A stretch of 64,000 nt of DNA from Ixodes scapularis. Its lineage: Eukaryota > Arthropoda > Arachnida > Ixodida > Ixodidae. The position numbers and the translations under genes were made by a program. Below, piece after piece: positions 1-10,989 of the stretch. The DNA is taken from positions 11,000,196 through 11,064,195 of the forward strand of contig NW_024609839.1 of assembly GCF_016920785.2 (NCBI RefSeq), given 5' to 3'. Position 1 is the first letter of the stretch. Each line of letters begins with the position of its first letter. The notes below the pieces were generated by a model, which did not search any database, was not told the origin of the DNA, and was given only the letters and a program-made list of their open reading frames with translations.

Positions 1-485
1 TCGTCGGCTAATTCTGCCAAGTGCCTTCCACGCAGGTTTGTCCGAATGCTCCCCCATATTGGATGATGGGCATTAAAATCACCTGTTAGAATAAATGGCG
101 GTGGCATTGTATTTAGGATAGACTCCAAATGCTGCCTGTCAAATAAGGACTTTGGTGGTATATATGCTGCGATTATTGTGAACTTCATTTTCCCATTTGA
201 AATCGTCGCGCAAACATATTCGTTGGTCGGGTGGGTTGAAACGACGTGTGCGCTATATGTAAGATCTCTTCGAATGAACATTGTCACGCGACTTGCACTA
301 TTAGTGCATGCTGAGTTAAATTTTTTGTACCGTGATAATTGAATGTCTTTAGGCAAGTTTGATTCACAGATTACAATGATGGGGAAGCTATATTTATAAA
401 CGAGTTGTCTGAAATCAGAAAGTCGTGATCGCAAACCTCTTTCGTTCCATTGTACGATAGAGGCTTTCTTGTAATGTTCATCCAT
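1..485 (-). CDS. LINE ORF2 N-terminus: endonuclease domain, truncated by window edge
   Basis: The minus strand is open from an ATG at 485 to the window edge (about 161 codons). It begins MDEHYKKASIVQWNERG, the usual start of LINE ORF2 proteins, where the QWN segment is the first conserved endonuclease block. At 80-30 it reads LTGDFNAHHPIWGS, containing the GDFN(A)HH metal-binding and catalytic motif of the exonuclease-endonuclease-phosphatase fold that nicks the genomic target. Reverse transcriptase would lie beyond position 1. The ATG at 485 is chosen because an in-frame TAG lies about 30 bp upstream and because it sits only 14 nt after the likely original stop of ORF1 (502-500). No stop or frameshift is visible in the portion seen. 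The clade (I or Jockey type) is inferred from domain layout; RT phylogeny is not possible from this window. Confidence 0.87.
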   Translation of the reverse strand, partial: MDEHYKKASIVQWNERGLRSRLSDFRQLVYKYSFPIIVICESNLPKDIQLSRYKKFNSACTNSASRVTMFIRRDLTYSAHVVSTHPTNEYVCATISNGKMKFTIIAAYIPPKSLFDRQHLESILNTMPPPFILTGDFNAHHPIWGSIRTNLRGRHLAELAD

Positions 486-609
486 TGTACTGGCGTACGC
501 TATTTGTGATAGCGGTGATCGCTAATGGGAATTATCAATCGCTCCATAGTAAGCAGAGCCTCTACTTCTGGAATGTTGTTTGCCCCAGGGCAATCTTGTA
601 TGATAGCCT

Positions 610-1974
610 TTAACGCCACAAATAACATGGGTAGGAGTACCTGCGCAAGATCTTTTTTTGTTTTCGTGGATGCTGTGACTGGTTTGACATTGGGTATGTT
701 GCTGGTGTTCCAGCGGGAGGCGCTTGAGTTTTCCGAGATCGACGAGGTGCTGGTATGGGTGCTGGCATTGTCGACCGCCCTGGACGCTCCTCCAAGGGAC
801 GAAAGTCGTCCTCTTGTGTATTTCTTTGATCTTTTTGAACCTTGCGAGGACGCTTCAGGATCTCACTGTAAGTTTTCTTTGTAGGTGCTCCTCCGTTGGG
901 ATGCTCTGGTCGTGCTTGGCGGCGAACTTGTGGATTTGGTGACGGAGCTCGGCGCCTTGTTTGCCTTCCGTTGATGATAGAACGTTGTTTTGCAGCAGTG
1001 GCGGCCTTTTTTCGCGGACATCCGGAATATGTGGATGTATGGTTGCCGCTGCAGTTGGCACATTTTGGTTCTTTTCTGAAGCTACACTCCTTGTGGCTGT
1101 GTGGTCCTGCACACACCTTGCAACGACGCTCTCCTCTACAGTTCCTGGCGAGATGTCCATATCTTTGGCAGTTGAAGCACTGAACTGCCTGTCCAAAGTA
1201 TTCTTCAACGGGATGGCTTGTGAATCCGAGGTAGAGGCGCTGAGGCATGGCTCCGTCCGTCCGAAATGTGAGGACGACTGTAGTTGAAGGGTGTTGTTCC
1301 ACAATTCCGTCGTCCTGGCGTCGGTAGGCCACTTGACGTTGAACAGACGTGACTCCAAAGTCTCTTAAATAATCCAAGAGCTCATCGTTGCTGTATTCGA
1401 GTGGCACATGTTTTACTTTTCCATAGTTCCTGGAATATGCCTCCGGAATATGAGCAGTTACCTGAATCTCTCCGAGAGAGGTGACTGCGAGAAGCTTGTA
1501 TAGCGAGTCCAGGGATGAAACATTTACGGAGAGATTGCCTTCTTTGTTGATTTTGTGTGAGACAATCTTTTCTTGTGTGACCGCTATGATTTCGTTGGCA
1601 AGCACGTTTGGGTTTACACGCCAGTAGGATGTGTTTGGTGTTGTCGGCTTGAAGACTACGGGAATTCCTGTTGCCCGGTTTTTTCGGTATGTCACGACTG
1701 TGTACGGTTCGTCATTGTCGGTCTCATCGGTTATGTCCCTCAATGAATATAATGAGGTGTTATCCTCGCCTTGGTCCCTCTCGACATCGGCGGTACGGAT
1801 TCGTTTGGATGGGATGTTCTCGTCCGATACTGTTCCACTTATTTCTTGAAGTACCAATTGAGGAGGGTGAAGCAGCGGGCGTCCATCCTCCTGTTGGCCA
1901 TTGGAATTTATGTGGTCGCTTATGGCGTCCATCTTGTCAGACAGATTGGGCGTCAAACGCTTTTTGCTACTCAC
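610..1974 (-). CDS. LINE ORF1: gag-like nucleic-acid-binding protein with three zinc knuckles
   Basis: A 454-residue protein. Residues about 90-260 are the region where such proteins carry an RRM-like fold. Three CCHC-type zinc knuckles follow: C266-C279 (CX2CX4HX4C, CFNCQRYGHLARNC), C285-C297 (CX2CX3HX4C) and C305-C319 (CX2CX3HX6C). The tail from 320 is rich in basic residues and proline. Three knuckles after an RRM-like region is the I/Jockey ORF1 pattern; the protein coats element RNA. The ATG at 1974 starts MSSKKRL. The last dozen residues are probably not native: an A-rich run near 645-660 appears to carry a 1-nt indel. In the neighbouring frame an open tail continues through about 50 more codons to a TAG at 502-500, just 14 nt before ORF2. 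The original ORF1 was therefore longer. Confidence 0.85.
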   Translation of the reverse strand: MSSKKRLTPNLSDKMDAISDHINSNGQQEDGRPLLHPPQLVLQEISGTVSDENIPSKRIRTADVERDQGEDNTSLYSLRDITDETDNDEPYTVVTYRKNRATGIPVVFKPTTPNTSYWRVNPNVLANEIIAVTQEKIVSHKINKEGNLSVNVSSLDSLYKLLAVTSLGEIQVTAHIPEAYSRNYGKVKHVPLEYSNDELLDYLRDFGVTSVQRQVAYRRQDDGIVEQHPSTTVVLTFRTDGAMPQRLYLGFTSHPVEEYFGQAVQCFNCQRYGHLARNCRGERRCKVCAGPHSHKECSFRKEPKCANCSGNHTSTYSGCPRKKAATAAKQRSIINGRQTRRRAPSPNPQVRRQARPEHPNGGAPTKKTYSEILKRPRKVQKDQRNTQEDDFRPLEERPGRSTMPAPIPAPRRSRKTQAPPAGTPATYPMSNQSQHPRKQKKILRRYSYPCYLWR

Positions 1975-2600
1975 AGAAGAGGTTGGCCCTCCATTTGCGG
2001 TCGGCGGGCTGTCGCCGAGCAGAATTGTTGATGGTAGATGGTTTCATTTCGAGATGAAAAATTGAATTAACTGGCCTAAAGCGTTTGGTTCTAGAAGGAG
2101 CGAAAAATCGAGCTTCTTGATTTGAACACTTCTTCTTCCTTTTCGATTTATGAGATTGAGATTTTTCACGGAATCAATGGAAGTACTATTTACCTCGAAG
2201 ATAGAGCAAAGCTTCCTCGTTCCAACCGTTGCCTGATATTCGAGAGTTTTAGTAGATCGCTCGATACCTATGATACCCCCGATAACGATATGACTAATGC
2301 GCAAAGCCGTTGCGGAGTATCGGGTGTTGTTATCGGACTCATCGGGACGATCTACTTAAATTCTCCATGGTCGAAATCGCGAAGCTGTAGAAGTCATCAA
2401 ATATGGCGTCCAGAGAATACCTCCTATTGGCGTCTATTAAATTTGTGCACGCGCACGCTTGCTATTTACAAAAATGTCTGAAAGAGACGTCACGACTGGT
2501 GTCAGTGCGCGGGAATATACCTGGCAAAGCTTGCAATTGCACGCGCTGTCCATTCGCGCTACACGCGCTTGGCGGCCGAAAGATCAGCGCATGACGTAAC
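1975..2600 (-). other. Probable LINE 5' UTR and upstream flank
   Basis: No coding similarity seen. Its position directly upstream of ORF1 suggests 5' UTR and internal promoter of the LINE. The boundary with flanking DNA is not defined; a T-rich run begins near 2710. Confidence 0.35.
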
Positions 2601-2766
2601 GACTGGTCGGCAGGTTTCCGTGTTTTCTCGCGTTTAGTTACATCTTTGGGAGAAACGGACGTGATATTCAGATTCACGGGATAAAAATAATATCAAGCTC
2701 ACCTCTAATTCTTTTTTTTTTTAAGGAATTTCTTTAGCTTTCCTTTAATTATTGCACTCGTTGGAC

Positions 2767-3214
2767 GTACAGTGCTAATCACACTTGTCTATAACGTGCG
2801 AGCGTGCGGCTTTCTCCGGGGAGCGCTAGACTGGTGGCATTCGCGGAAAGTAAGCTTGTCACGTGGCGCAACATGGAACGGCCCGCTCGAGGGGTGTCCT
2901 GCCCACTCTATCAGTTGGCGGCGAACGCGGAAGGCGGCTTGCACGCTTTTTACAAACGTCATTGCTCGAACAATAAACAAACTGAAGCATTAAGGCGTAT
3001 CAACGATGTCGTCATCAAAAAACAAAAAATATATCATAAAGCACTTCACTTTTATCGCTTATCAAGCTGATAGAGTGGGCAGGACACCCCTCGAGCGGGC
3101 CGTTCCATGTCGCACCACGTGACTAGCTTACTTTCCGCGAATGCCACCAGTCTAGCGCTCCCCGGAGAAAGCCGCACGCTCGTGCGTTATAGACAAGTGT
3201 GATTAGCACTGTAC
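2767..3214. repeat. Foldback element with 148-bp arms
   Basis: Arms 2767-2914 and 3067-3214 are equal in length and reverse complements with only a few mismatches (for example gtcacgtggcgcaac against gtcacgtggtgcgac). They enclose a 152-bp AT-rich spacer. The tips read GTACAGTGCTAATCACAC. No transposase reading frame lies inside, so it is non-autonomous. Confidence 0.9.
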
Positions 3215-3292
3215 CTTTACAACTTTGCCTGTCTTTTCCCCACACCAAACTTTCCCACTATAGAAAAACGCCAATGATCACGCCCTTTGTAC

Positions 3293-3506
3293 CAGTGTCA
3301 AAAAACGCGTTCGCCAGAAAAACGCTGTTACCGTCAATGTATAAATAAAAAAAGTAACTCAGAACTAACCTGGGTTACTTTTTTTCCGGTAACTTTAACG
3401 CGTTCGTCCTACTTTGATGTAACGTGCGACGACATTGCGTTCCTTTGTTTTCCAAGTAACGAATAACGTATTTTGTGCCTCTTTTTCGGTAACGCCTACA
3501 ACAGTG
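3293..3506. repeat. Possible hAT-like MITE with GTAAC-type subterminal repeats
   Basis: The right end, read on the minus strand, starts CACTGTTGTAGGCGTTACC, a hAT-like tip. Many GTAAC/GTTAC words lie inside, including a hairpin around 3350-3385. The left end (CAGTGTC at 3293) is a guess and the flanks do not give a matching 8-bp duplication. Confidence 0.35.
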
Positions 3507-3596
3507 GCACAGGTAGGACCTCATCTTCATTGAAGCCAACAGCCACCACCAATCACACCAGGGTTCCGTCGACGACGCAATATCATGTCACCCCGG

Positions 3597-3606
3597 CTAT
3601 ATAAAG
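3597..3606 (+). promoter_or_regulatory. TATA-box-like motif
   Basis: GGCTATATAAAGGGG is a good match to a metazoan TATA box in a GC-richer setting. No transcript or gene downstream could be identified, so it may be a decayed retroelement promoter or chance. Confidence 0.25.
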
Positions 3607-3794
3607 GGGACTCGCCGACAAGCGCGGAGGGGACCGAATGGGACTGGCCAACGCTAGCGTCATCTAATCCCTGCCATATAGTCCAAACCCGACCTTCAGC
3701 TTGTTTGCCCCCAGCCCTTAAGGATGCTGGACCGAAGTTTCAAGCTCTCAAAACAAGGCTTGACTCATGGGCGAGACGCTGCAAAACCCATAGT

Positions 3795-4087
3795 CATCCC
3801 TCATACAGCGATATCTCTAACGGATCGCCGTATTTTTGGAAAAGACTTGGGCGATTGAACAGGGCCGACGAGGCCGACGAGAGAAGTCACGTCACGATTC
3901 TCATCCCCTCTCCTCCTCGCTACGTCCCGTCGAGCTGGTGAACCGAAGCGAGGAGGAGAGGAGCGAGGCCGCTTCTCCTCGTTCTCAAATGCTCCCTGAG
4001 GACAATGACGTCATAGCTCTCGCTTGATCGCGCCATTCGTTTCCAAGTGTACGGCCATCCGTTTGAGATATCGATTAATGGGTGATG
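3795..4087. repeat. Foldback element, about 145-bp arms
   Basis: CATCCCTCATACAGCGATATC at the left is matched by the reverse complement of the right end (CATCACCCATTAATCGATATC). The similarity continues to a centre near 3940, where purine/pyrimidine stretches (ctcctcctcgc and gcgaggaggag) pair. The arms are clearly diverged, so this is an older copy. Confidence 0.75.
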
Positions 4088-6077
4088 TTTTGGAGTTCGT
4101 AGCGTCCCGTACAACGCATGTGCGGCCTTAGTTTGCGAAATCCAAATTTCGGTTCAGTATACCTTTAACAACATGCATGCCCCCAATTGAAGCAACGCAG
4201 ATGTAGAGTCAATGAAGTAGTCATATAAACGAACTCGCTATCCACTCGCTCTTATCATAAAATGTCAATTGCAGGGTTACCCCGGCGGCGCCACGAGCTA
4301 TTCCTGGGACATATTGTTATCCAACATTCGCTTTTCAGACATTACAGACGCAAATGGAAGCCACTACATCTCCCAGTCGTGATGCAATCTAATTGCGTGC
4401 ACGTGTCGTACCCGGTTTCAGAAACCGATACTGGCGACCTCTGAATGCATTTATGGAAACGGTCGTTCATTCTTGGTAATCGATTCCTGTCACGCGGGCT
4501 CTGCCGACACGTTTTTCAGTGATTCACGAAAACGAATCGTCCGTGAAGAGAAGATAGCAATAAAATTATTGAAAAAAGAAGGAAATTAAAGAGTGGGTAG
4601 GTAAGAAAGACTGAGACATATTGGGGCTGAGATAAAAAAAGGAGCTGTATAACAAATTTATTGATCGAGAGGAACACGTGTCTGAACGCACTCCTACAAC
4701 AAAATTGTACAAGAAAAGATTTTTTTTTTTTTGCTTGAAGCCTAGGCATATGGCAGGTGTGCCGCAAAAGTGATTGGCGCGAAGTTGCTAGTATAGATGT
4801 CATTCGATTCCTCAGTGTGGTCTACTGGACTATAGGGCGTGAGATTGTACATGGTGAATTTTGCCGCGTATGAAAGCACCCGCTAGAATAACACCTGAGA
4901 TCCTAGACGCAAAAGCTGAAGACATCTCAGGAGATGTTTATTTTTGATTGCACTTAATTATGAATTAAACAGACAAATGCTAACTGCGAATGGTGTTCAA
5001 TGTGTTCAAGACAAAATGCTGTGAAAGCTGATTGACTTCGCGTATATATAATTTCTCTTCCTAATCATGTTTATCGCTTGCGCAGCATTAGGATGTATGT
5101 GGTTTAGAATACATAGCTATTTATTCGCAGATGGTCTAGGTGACGTTCAATTAGATCCACACATGTGTGTGACAGTGAATACAACGGCGTTCGCTTAATT
5201 TTAAGATGTGGCTCGCCATTATTATTCCAGAATTGCCAACCACATAATCAAAAATCTTTGCCGCGAAGCTGTCGGTAATTTTATTGAACGCGTCTGTTTG
5301 CAATTTTCACCCAAAGGCTAAATATTTGTCTCCGTCTTTTTTTTTTTTTTTCTTTCTTTTTTTTCTTTTATTGTTGCGTTTTTGGCATTTCGAAGAAGCG
5401 ATTTACACTCGGGCCTGTTGTTGCGCGCGATGTGCCTGTTAAAGGAGTGTCAATGCAGAACGTTGTCGTATCACCCACAATAAATCCCAACTCTGTTTCG
5501 TATGATAGCTGCAAAGTAAAAAGAAATTCACGAGTCATTCATGTGTTTCTTAACTGCCATGAGTGGCATCACGCCAGTTATTCTACCCAACGAGCTGGTA
5601 AATCAGTTTCCGACCCGCCTTTAAGGTTTCGTATTCCCCGAGGCAACGTTTATGAGTGTACGTGCTCCTCCCAACTTTGTCGACTTCATGGAGCCTGACT
5701 CCGGTGCAAGACCTGGCTGACAACTACTAGCTTCAGCAGCTTCACTCGGCGCCTACTTCGCATTTAAGAAATCATGAGCTACCCGAGCGAACAAATGCCG
5801 AAATGTGAAGAGCGTTGGCATGGCCAGGTTCAACGCCAGCGGTGCTCCGCAACACTATCACTATACTAACCATGTGCAACCTTGTTTCGCATGTGAGTCA
5901 GTGGGTTCCATCAATCGGAAGGAAGCGCGAACGCTCGTCAACTTAGAAAAAGCAGTCAGCAAATTGCCTTTGACTTACTGCCGGCATAAGGATCCTCAGC
6001 TTCTCGGTCGATGGATGTGCATGCCCGGGGAAGCACAAGCAATATTTGCGCCCTACGAACTGGAGGTATCGTTAGAA
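4088..6077. other. Intergenic DNA, nothing recognised
   Basis: No open frame with family similarity, no RNA gene and no clear repeat boundary. T-rich runs occur at 4722-4731 and 5338-5370. Confidence 0.5.
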
Positions 6078-6309
6078 CTTCCATATATATGGAAGTTGCT
6101 GAGGACAAGTATGTATATAGAGTACTTGTCCTCAGCAACTTGTCCATTTTACAGCAGAGCTGTAAAGGGCTAGTTTCCCCAGAATCGTGTCCGTCAGCCA
6201 ACAAATGATGACACAGAATTCTGGACAGCTATCGCCATCTATGAGCGACGACGGCAACCAGACGACCGGATTGCCAGTTGTCTGCTTGCCGCCGTCGTTC
6301 ATGGATGGC
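6078..6309. repeat. Cluster of three adjoining palindromes
   Basis: First: a 22-bp perfect palindrome, AACTTCC-ATATATAT-GGAAGTT, at about 6078-6100. Second: 16-bp arms TTGCTGAGGACAAGTA and its complement around an 11-nt loop at 6100-6142. Third: arms of about 33 bp with a few mismatches at 6234-6309 (GCCATCTATGAGCGACGACG against the complement of CGTTCATGGATGGC). They could together be one MITE; no target duplication was found. Confidence 0.65.
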
Positions 6310-7172
6310 GGCAACCTTTCCAGCCTTTCCACTCTGGCTTGCCGACTTGCGGCCAGTGATTACTTCATTCCCCGCTATAGTACAGCTTCACTGGTCTTCC
6401 TTCTTCACCAAAGTAGAAAGGCTGAAAGATTTTTTTTTTGTCATTTTCTTTTCTACATTAAAGATTCGTCTTTTTTTTCGTTTTTTTCGATAGAACGTTT
6501 TAACATTATTTTAAGTATAAGACAAATAAAAGCGGGCAAATAGAACTGCGCCGTTCGCGTGATTCGTACTTGGAAAAACAGCGTGAACTTAGGGGAGAAA
6601 CATCGAGAGAAAACAGGAGAGATGATAGGCTTTTCCAAGTTTGAAGATAATATTCCAAGTATGTACCAACACGCTCAACTCATCACCATTACACGTGAAT
6701 AAGTCAGAGTTCAGGGATCTCACCTCACGTGTAAGACCCACACCGGCAAAAGCGCCGCTGCATTTCTTCGTTGAGACCAGATTTGACATTTTCTATCGTT
6801 GTTCCGGCACTGATCGTATTGGAGGCACTGCAGTTTAAAGAATTATTTCACGAGTAAAATGAGAAAGAATGACGCGTCGTCACTGGGGCCATTCACCTTC
6901 GTCTCCTTCACTGGCAGCTTGGCCAGACGCGGACTGAATGCAAATCGAGCGTCACCTGCGCTGCTGGTGGTTCTTTATTAGCTTGGAGCGCAACAAAAGC
7001 AATAGACGCAGGGTCGCAATTTCGAGAGGTGCTGACCTCGTTTGGTTGCAGGTGCAGCAAAAGCAGCAACCTTAGCTACTAGCCCGGGGGCTCGCAGTCC
7101 TCATTGCGGTCCAGAATAAAGGTGGGATTCAGAGCCACGCTTATGGCCATAACGCGGACTTGCGGATTTTTC
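6310..7172. other. Intergenic DNA, nothing recognised
   Basis: T-rich tracts near 6430-6490; otherwise no supported feature. Confidence 0.5.
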
Positions 7173-8750
7173 AAGACTGGCACGTAGTTCAACTCCTCTA
7201 CAGTAGTTTAACTACTTTTCTGAGTAGTTTAGTAACTTTCAATTACATTTTTGTTACGGTAACTAGTAGTGTACTTTGATTACTTTTTCCTAGTAACTTC
7301 TACTCAAATTACAAATTACTTTTGAATTTTTGTGTTAGGTTAGCTGGTCAACAAATATTCCCGCACGAAAAATGAGCGGACAGACACATCGCAAGTGAGG
7401 CCCATTAAATGCGGGATTAGCGCCGAAAACTGGCATTTCTTTGTGTCCCGTAGCTCAATGAGACTTGAGGCATTTACAGAAAGAGTTTGTCCCCGCTTCT
7501 CTCCAACGTAGGAAATCTCGCCATATACAGGAGGTGTATACACTGCAGCCCCACTCAAAGGAGGCAAGAAAATGCAGCACCTGCTATGAAAGTTATCTGG
7601 TGCTCCCGCAGTTTGTGGTCTTGAAGAATCGCGTGCTAAATGGGAACGCAAAAGTGACCCCTTTGCGTTTTCTTTCCTCCCAAAACTCAGCATATGCAGG
7701 TTTTCTAAGACTCCAAGATCGTTCGAGAAGCTTAATAGTTCCCCAAATGTTTTTACAGAAAAAAAAAGCTGGAGCGGGAAGTATTTTAAGAGCATGGTAC
7801 TTTAAGTTCTATTTCAAGTAGGACTTGAAAACGTGTGCTTTACTTGAAGTACATTCTCTGAGCACGTAGCGGTACTTTAGTAAAGCATTTTTTCTGGTAA
7901 TTTATGAAGAAAGTAAAATTCCCCACTTCAAAGTACATTGCCAAAATTTGGAAACACAAATGGCGCATTCTCATGTGAAAACACGCTGTCGTCTTCCGAG
8001 ACGTAGCCTGTTCATTTCTCTGAGTGAAACATTGGCGGCTATAAGACCGTTCCATAGTTCGTCAGCCAGAGTAAAAGAACTACTCCGTGGCGACTTGATT
8101 TTATCCAATATCTGCCGCCAATTCCGAAGCAAACTCTTCCTCCTCCGATTACCCCTGGAGCAATACATACGAGATAAAATGAAGTGAAAAAATAATGTAT
8201 GAAAGGACATCATGAAAGGTCGTTTCAAAACGTATTTGTACTTTACTTTAAAAGTATGTTGTGTTTATAGTACTTTACTTCAAGTACATTGAAAACGGTG
8301 TACTTACGATGCTTGAAATACATAACCTCTAATTTACTTTGTACTTTACTTCAAGTACTTTTTTTATGTACTTTACGGAAGACTCTTACAAGAAACCACT
8401 GTCTGCAAAATCAAGCTCAAGCAGGGTATAACGTCAGAGTGGAAATGATACATCCCCAGTACATCACTGACCTGAAAACAAAAAGGACAACACAATTAAT
8501 CACACAGAAGCGGAACCTTTATATTTTGCTAGCAGATTTCCGCTAACGAATGAAAACATTTATGTACTTTTTGTTACTATAAAAAATATAAATGTAACTT
8601 CAAAAGTAATTCGCTATTTTGTTACGCTAGTTAGTAATTTAGTCAATTACTTTTCGTTTCAGTAATTTCTACTCTACTCGAATTACTTTTGAGGCCAATA
8701 CTGAGCAACTTAACTCAATTACATTTTTTTGAGTGACTTGTAAATGTCTA
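7173..8750 (-). mobile_element. hAT-like non-autonomous element, family A copy 1
   Basis: The ends are inverted (AAGACTGGCACGTAGTTC at left; the right end read in reverse starts TAGACATTTACAAGTCACTC). They lie next to near-identical 8-bp flanks, GATTTTTC at 7165-7172 and CATTTTTC at 8751-8758. Both ends are packed with AGTAA/TTACT and AAGTAC words typical of hAT subterminal repeats. The whole 1.58 kb aligns, in opposite orientation, with the element at 46573-50319 once the Tc1 insertion there is removed. It also contains, at about 7770-8390, the counterpart of the inner element at 46980-49599. No hAT transposase motifs seen. Confidence 0.75.
7340..7795 (-). CDS. Internal open frame of family A element, unknown protein
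   Basis: A 151-residue open frame. About 90 residues have a clear counterpart in the other copy (49725-50010, plus strand): matching blocks include LARDSS, SRCCI, YVG-KRG and the C-V-S-V-R stretch. Length differences between the copies in this block are multiples of three, which would fit a once-coding sequence, but the upstream part of the other copy has two in-frame stops. No domain recognised and no hAT catalytic motif. It may be non-coding sequence with a chance open frame. Confidence 0.3.
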   Translation of the reverse strand: MLLKYFPLQLFFSVKTFGELLSFSNDLGVLENLHMLSFGRKENAKGSLLRSHLARDSSRPQTAGAPDNFHSRCCIFLPPLSGAAVYTPPVYGEISYVGEKRGQTLSVNASSLIELRDTKKCQFSALIPHLMGLTCDVSVRSFFVREYLLTS

Positions 8751-10697
8751 CATTTTTCCGAAACGACGTCCAGGTCACGTGATGCGCACATTTCTCTGGT
8801 CCGCGGACCTGGTTCTTTCATTTGTCGGCCGTGTAGTTACAGCTGAAGAAAGCGGTGCATCCGTCACTCGAGTAAGTGCTGCTCTTACCCATTTCGCAGG
8901 TTGACCTTCATTTCTCGATTTCTATGGTTAATGTCTATTTAGTTTCTGTAGTTCTAGATCTAGAGTTTCTACAGCTATAGATGTAGAGTTTTTGTAGCGA
9001 TCCATAGTTTCCACATTTCCGTAGTTTTTATTTGTGTACGACACACACGAGAACCGCATTCCAGAACTACAATCGGGTCAATCTGAACCTACCGATAGAA
9101 GCTGGTGACCAACAAGACGTCGTTTGTTCTCACCAGGCGTGGGCAGTGCACGTGCGCAGAAAACAGAATCGCGTGAGACGAACCGTCTGCGCATGCTCAG
9201 TACCAACAGCAGCGCCACCGTTGAGTTGAATTGGTCTAATTGGTCTATATTTGGTTTCACATCATGTCTGACCGCAGCCAACGCTTAAAGTGCCTCGTGA
9301 CGCTCGTCGTTTTTCTGTGTTTGCTATCAGCGGTTAACCCAATTAATACGTAAACCGCGAACCTGCGTTTTTTTTTTTGCGCATTATTGGTTTATTTCAT
9401 GATATCAAACGAACAAAAATGTTTCGCATCGTGACGATGCACTTTTGGCGTTGCCTGATTGGCTCTGTCGGGTCGTGGCTGCGGCCCTTAGCAACAGACG
9501 CAGCGTTACTCATTCACCTCCTAGTCAGTTTATGCAATCGCGCGATTTTAATTAAGTCGTAGCTGTCCGGGGATACGCAGAAAAGAAACAACGAAAAACC
9601 GCAGGGAGGGGTTGGGAAACCGGCGATGTAGGATGCAGAAGGAAGGCAAGCTGGAGGGGGAAATCGTACATTTCCTAAATCCACGTACCCATCGCACCGA
9701 ATTGACCCACGTACGTCAACTGACGAATAGCTATCTCTCGCAACGAACCGAAACGGACGCCTCGTCATTGAGAAATAATCGATGAACTCCTTCATTATAC
9801 ATGCAGGCTCTCTGCGCTGTTGTTCTTTATTTCGGCGACATCGAAGTCGTTGAACGCCATTAAGAATTCAGTTGCCCGCGTGAGCTGCCACTCTCTGGTC
9901 ATCGCCTACGGCCGCTCCGAGTGTACGCAGACCTCTGCTTCGCACCCCAACCCTCCAAGTAGTGACGCTCTTATTCTTCCGACTGCTCGTTCAAGTGGGT
10001 GACCTAATCACCTGCACCTCGAAGAATCACCCAGGCGGCTGAGGTTCGTACGCCTTTATTGTGTCGTCTGGGGAGCGTGGGGAGGGGAGAGGAGGGGAGA
10101 GAGAGAAGGATAAAAAAAGAGGGGTGCGAGACATGACTGTAGTCACATCATGCAGGGCTTGGCTTAGAGTGTTTCCACCTTTTTCTATGTTATTCCTACT
10201 TCGGTGCCGTCATCAGCTAATGCTGCAATAGCATCGATTGTGGAGCAATAATAGGAGCCTTGGGGCACGCCGCGTCTTGCATTTCTGAAGTTGTCCGCGG
10301 CTGCAACAAAACGTTTCTTTCCTTTCTTTTTTTTTTTTCTTTCTTTTGCAACAACCTGATTGTTTTGAACCCGCGTTATTTGAATCCAACATCGTCACTG
10401 CCAAATCGATAGGATTACGGAGATAAATATGCGGCGATTCATGTGCACAGCCATGCACAGCCCACGGCAATCGTGCGTTCATCGCTTTGGAAGACAAGCA
10501 AAACGCGCGCTAGTCGCGAGAAACACGCGCAACGAAACAGGCCAAAATAGGGATAGTAATCCCTCGAGAAGGAATAATCACCGGGCAGAATAACCATAAT
10601 AATCCCCGCATTATCATCACCGGCAAGAAGTTAGGTTATTGGGGGCTTGCGCTCGTGAAGCCTACGTATGGTCAGTGTGAAATAAAGCGCTCTAACT
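8751..10697. other. Intergenic DNA with low-complexity stretches
   Basis: Holds a degenerate short repeat of the type TAGTTCTAGATCTAGAGTTTCTA (8940-9030, several TAGAGTTT/GTAGTTT units), a purine-rich stretch at 10075-10125 and a pyrimidine-rich stretch at 10315-10345. No gene supported. Confidence 0.5.
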
Positions 10698-10989
10698 ATG
10701 CGGACAGAAACGGAGGGGGAGGAGCAGAAGTGAGAACTCCGAGCTCTGATTGGAGTGATTAGTGGGTAGACCTAAAGCTAGCTGGCTTTGCCTCCACTGC
10801 ACTCGTCGAACTCCTTATGAACACGGAATGCCGGTGTGCGGCGTTTGGCTTTCGTATTTGAACGCGTTCGACGAGTGCAGTAGAGACAAAGGCGGCTAGC
10901 TCTACATCTACCCCCTAATCATTCCAACCAGAGCTCGGCCTTCTGACGGCCCCTCCGGTCTCCTCCTCTGTCTCGTTTTCTGCCCGCAT
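10698..10989. repeat. Foldback element, about 120-bp arms
   Basis: Left arm 10698-10812 (ATGCGGACAGAAACG ... CACTCGTCGAAC) and right arm 10868-10989 are reverse complements with about 15-20% mismatches, around a 55-bp loop. The best part is the inner 12 bp (GTTCGACGAGTG) plus the GATTAGTGGGTAGA block. Confidence 0.8.

Larger units (their letters stand above)
1..2600 (-). mobile_element. Non-LTR retrotransposon (I/Jockey-type LINE), 5' part
   Basis: ORF1 (gag-like) is followed by the endonuclease start of ORF2 in the order and spacing usual for I/Jockey-type LINEs. The element runs off the window at position 1, so reverse transcriptase and 3' end are not visible. The 5' boundary is uncertain: about 0.5 kb upstream of the ORF1 start holds no clear coding sequence and may be the 5' UTR. 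Reading frames are almost open, so this is one of the better preserved elements here. Confidence 0.75.

Noticed and set aside
3597..3606. Promoter of a host gene
   Set aside because: A good TATA motif but no gene or transcript downstream; listed only as a motif with low confidence.
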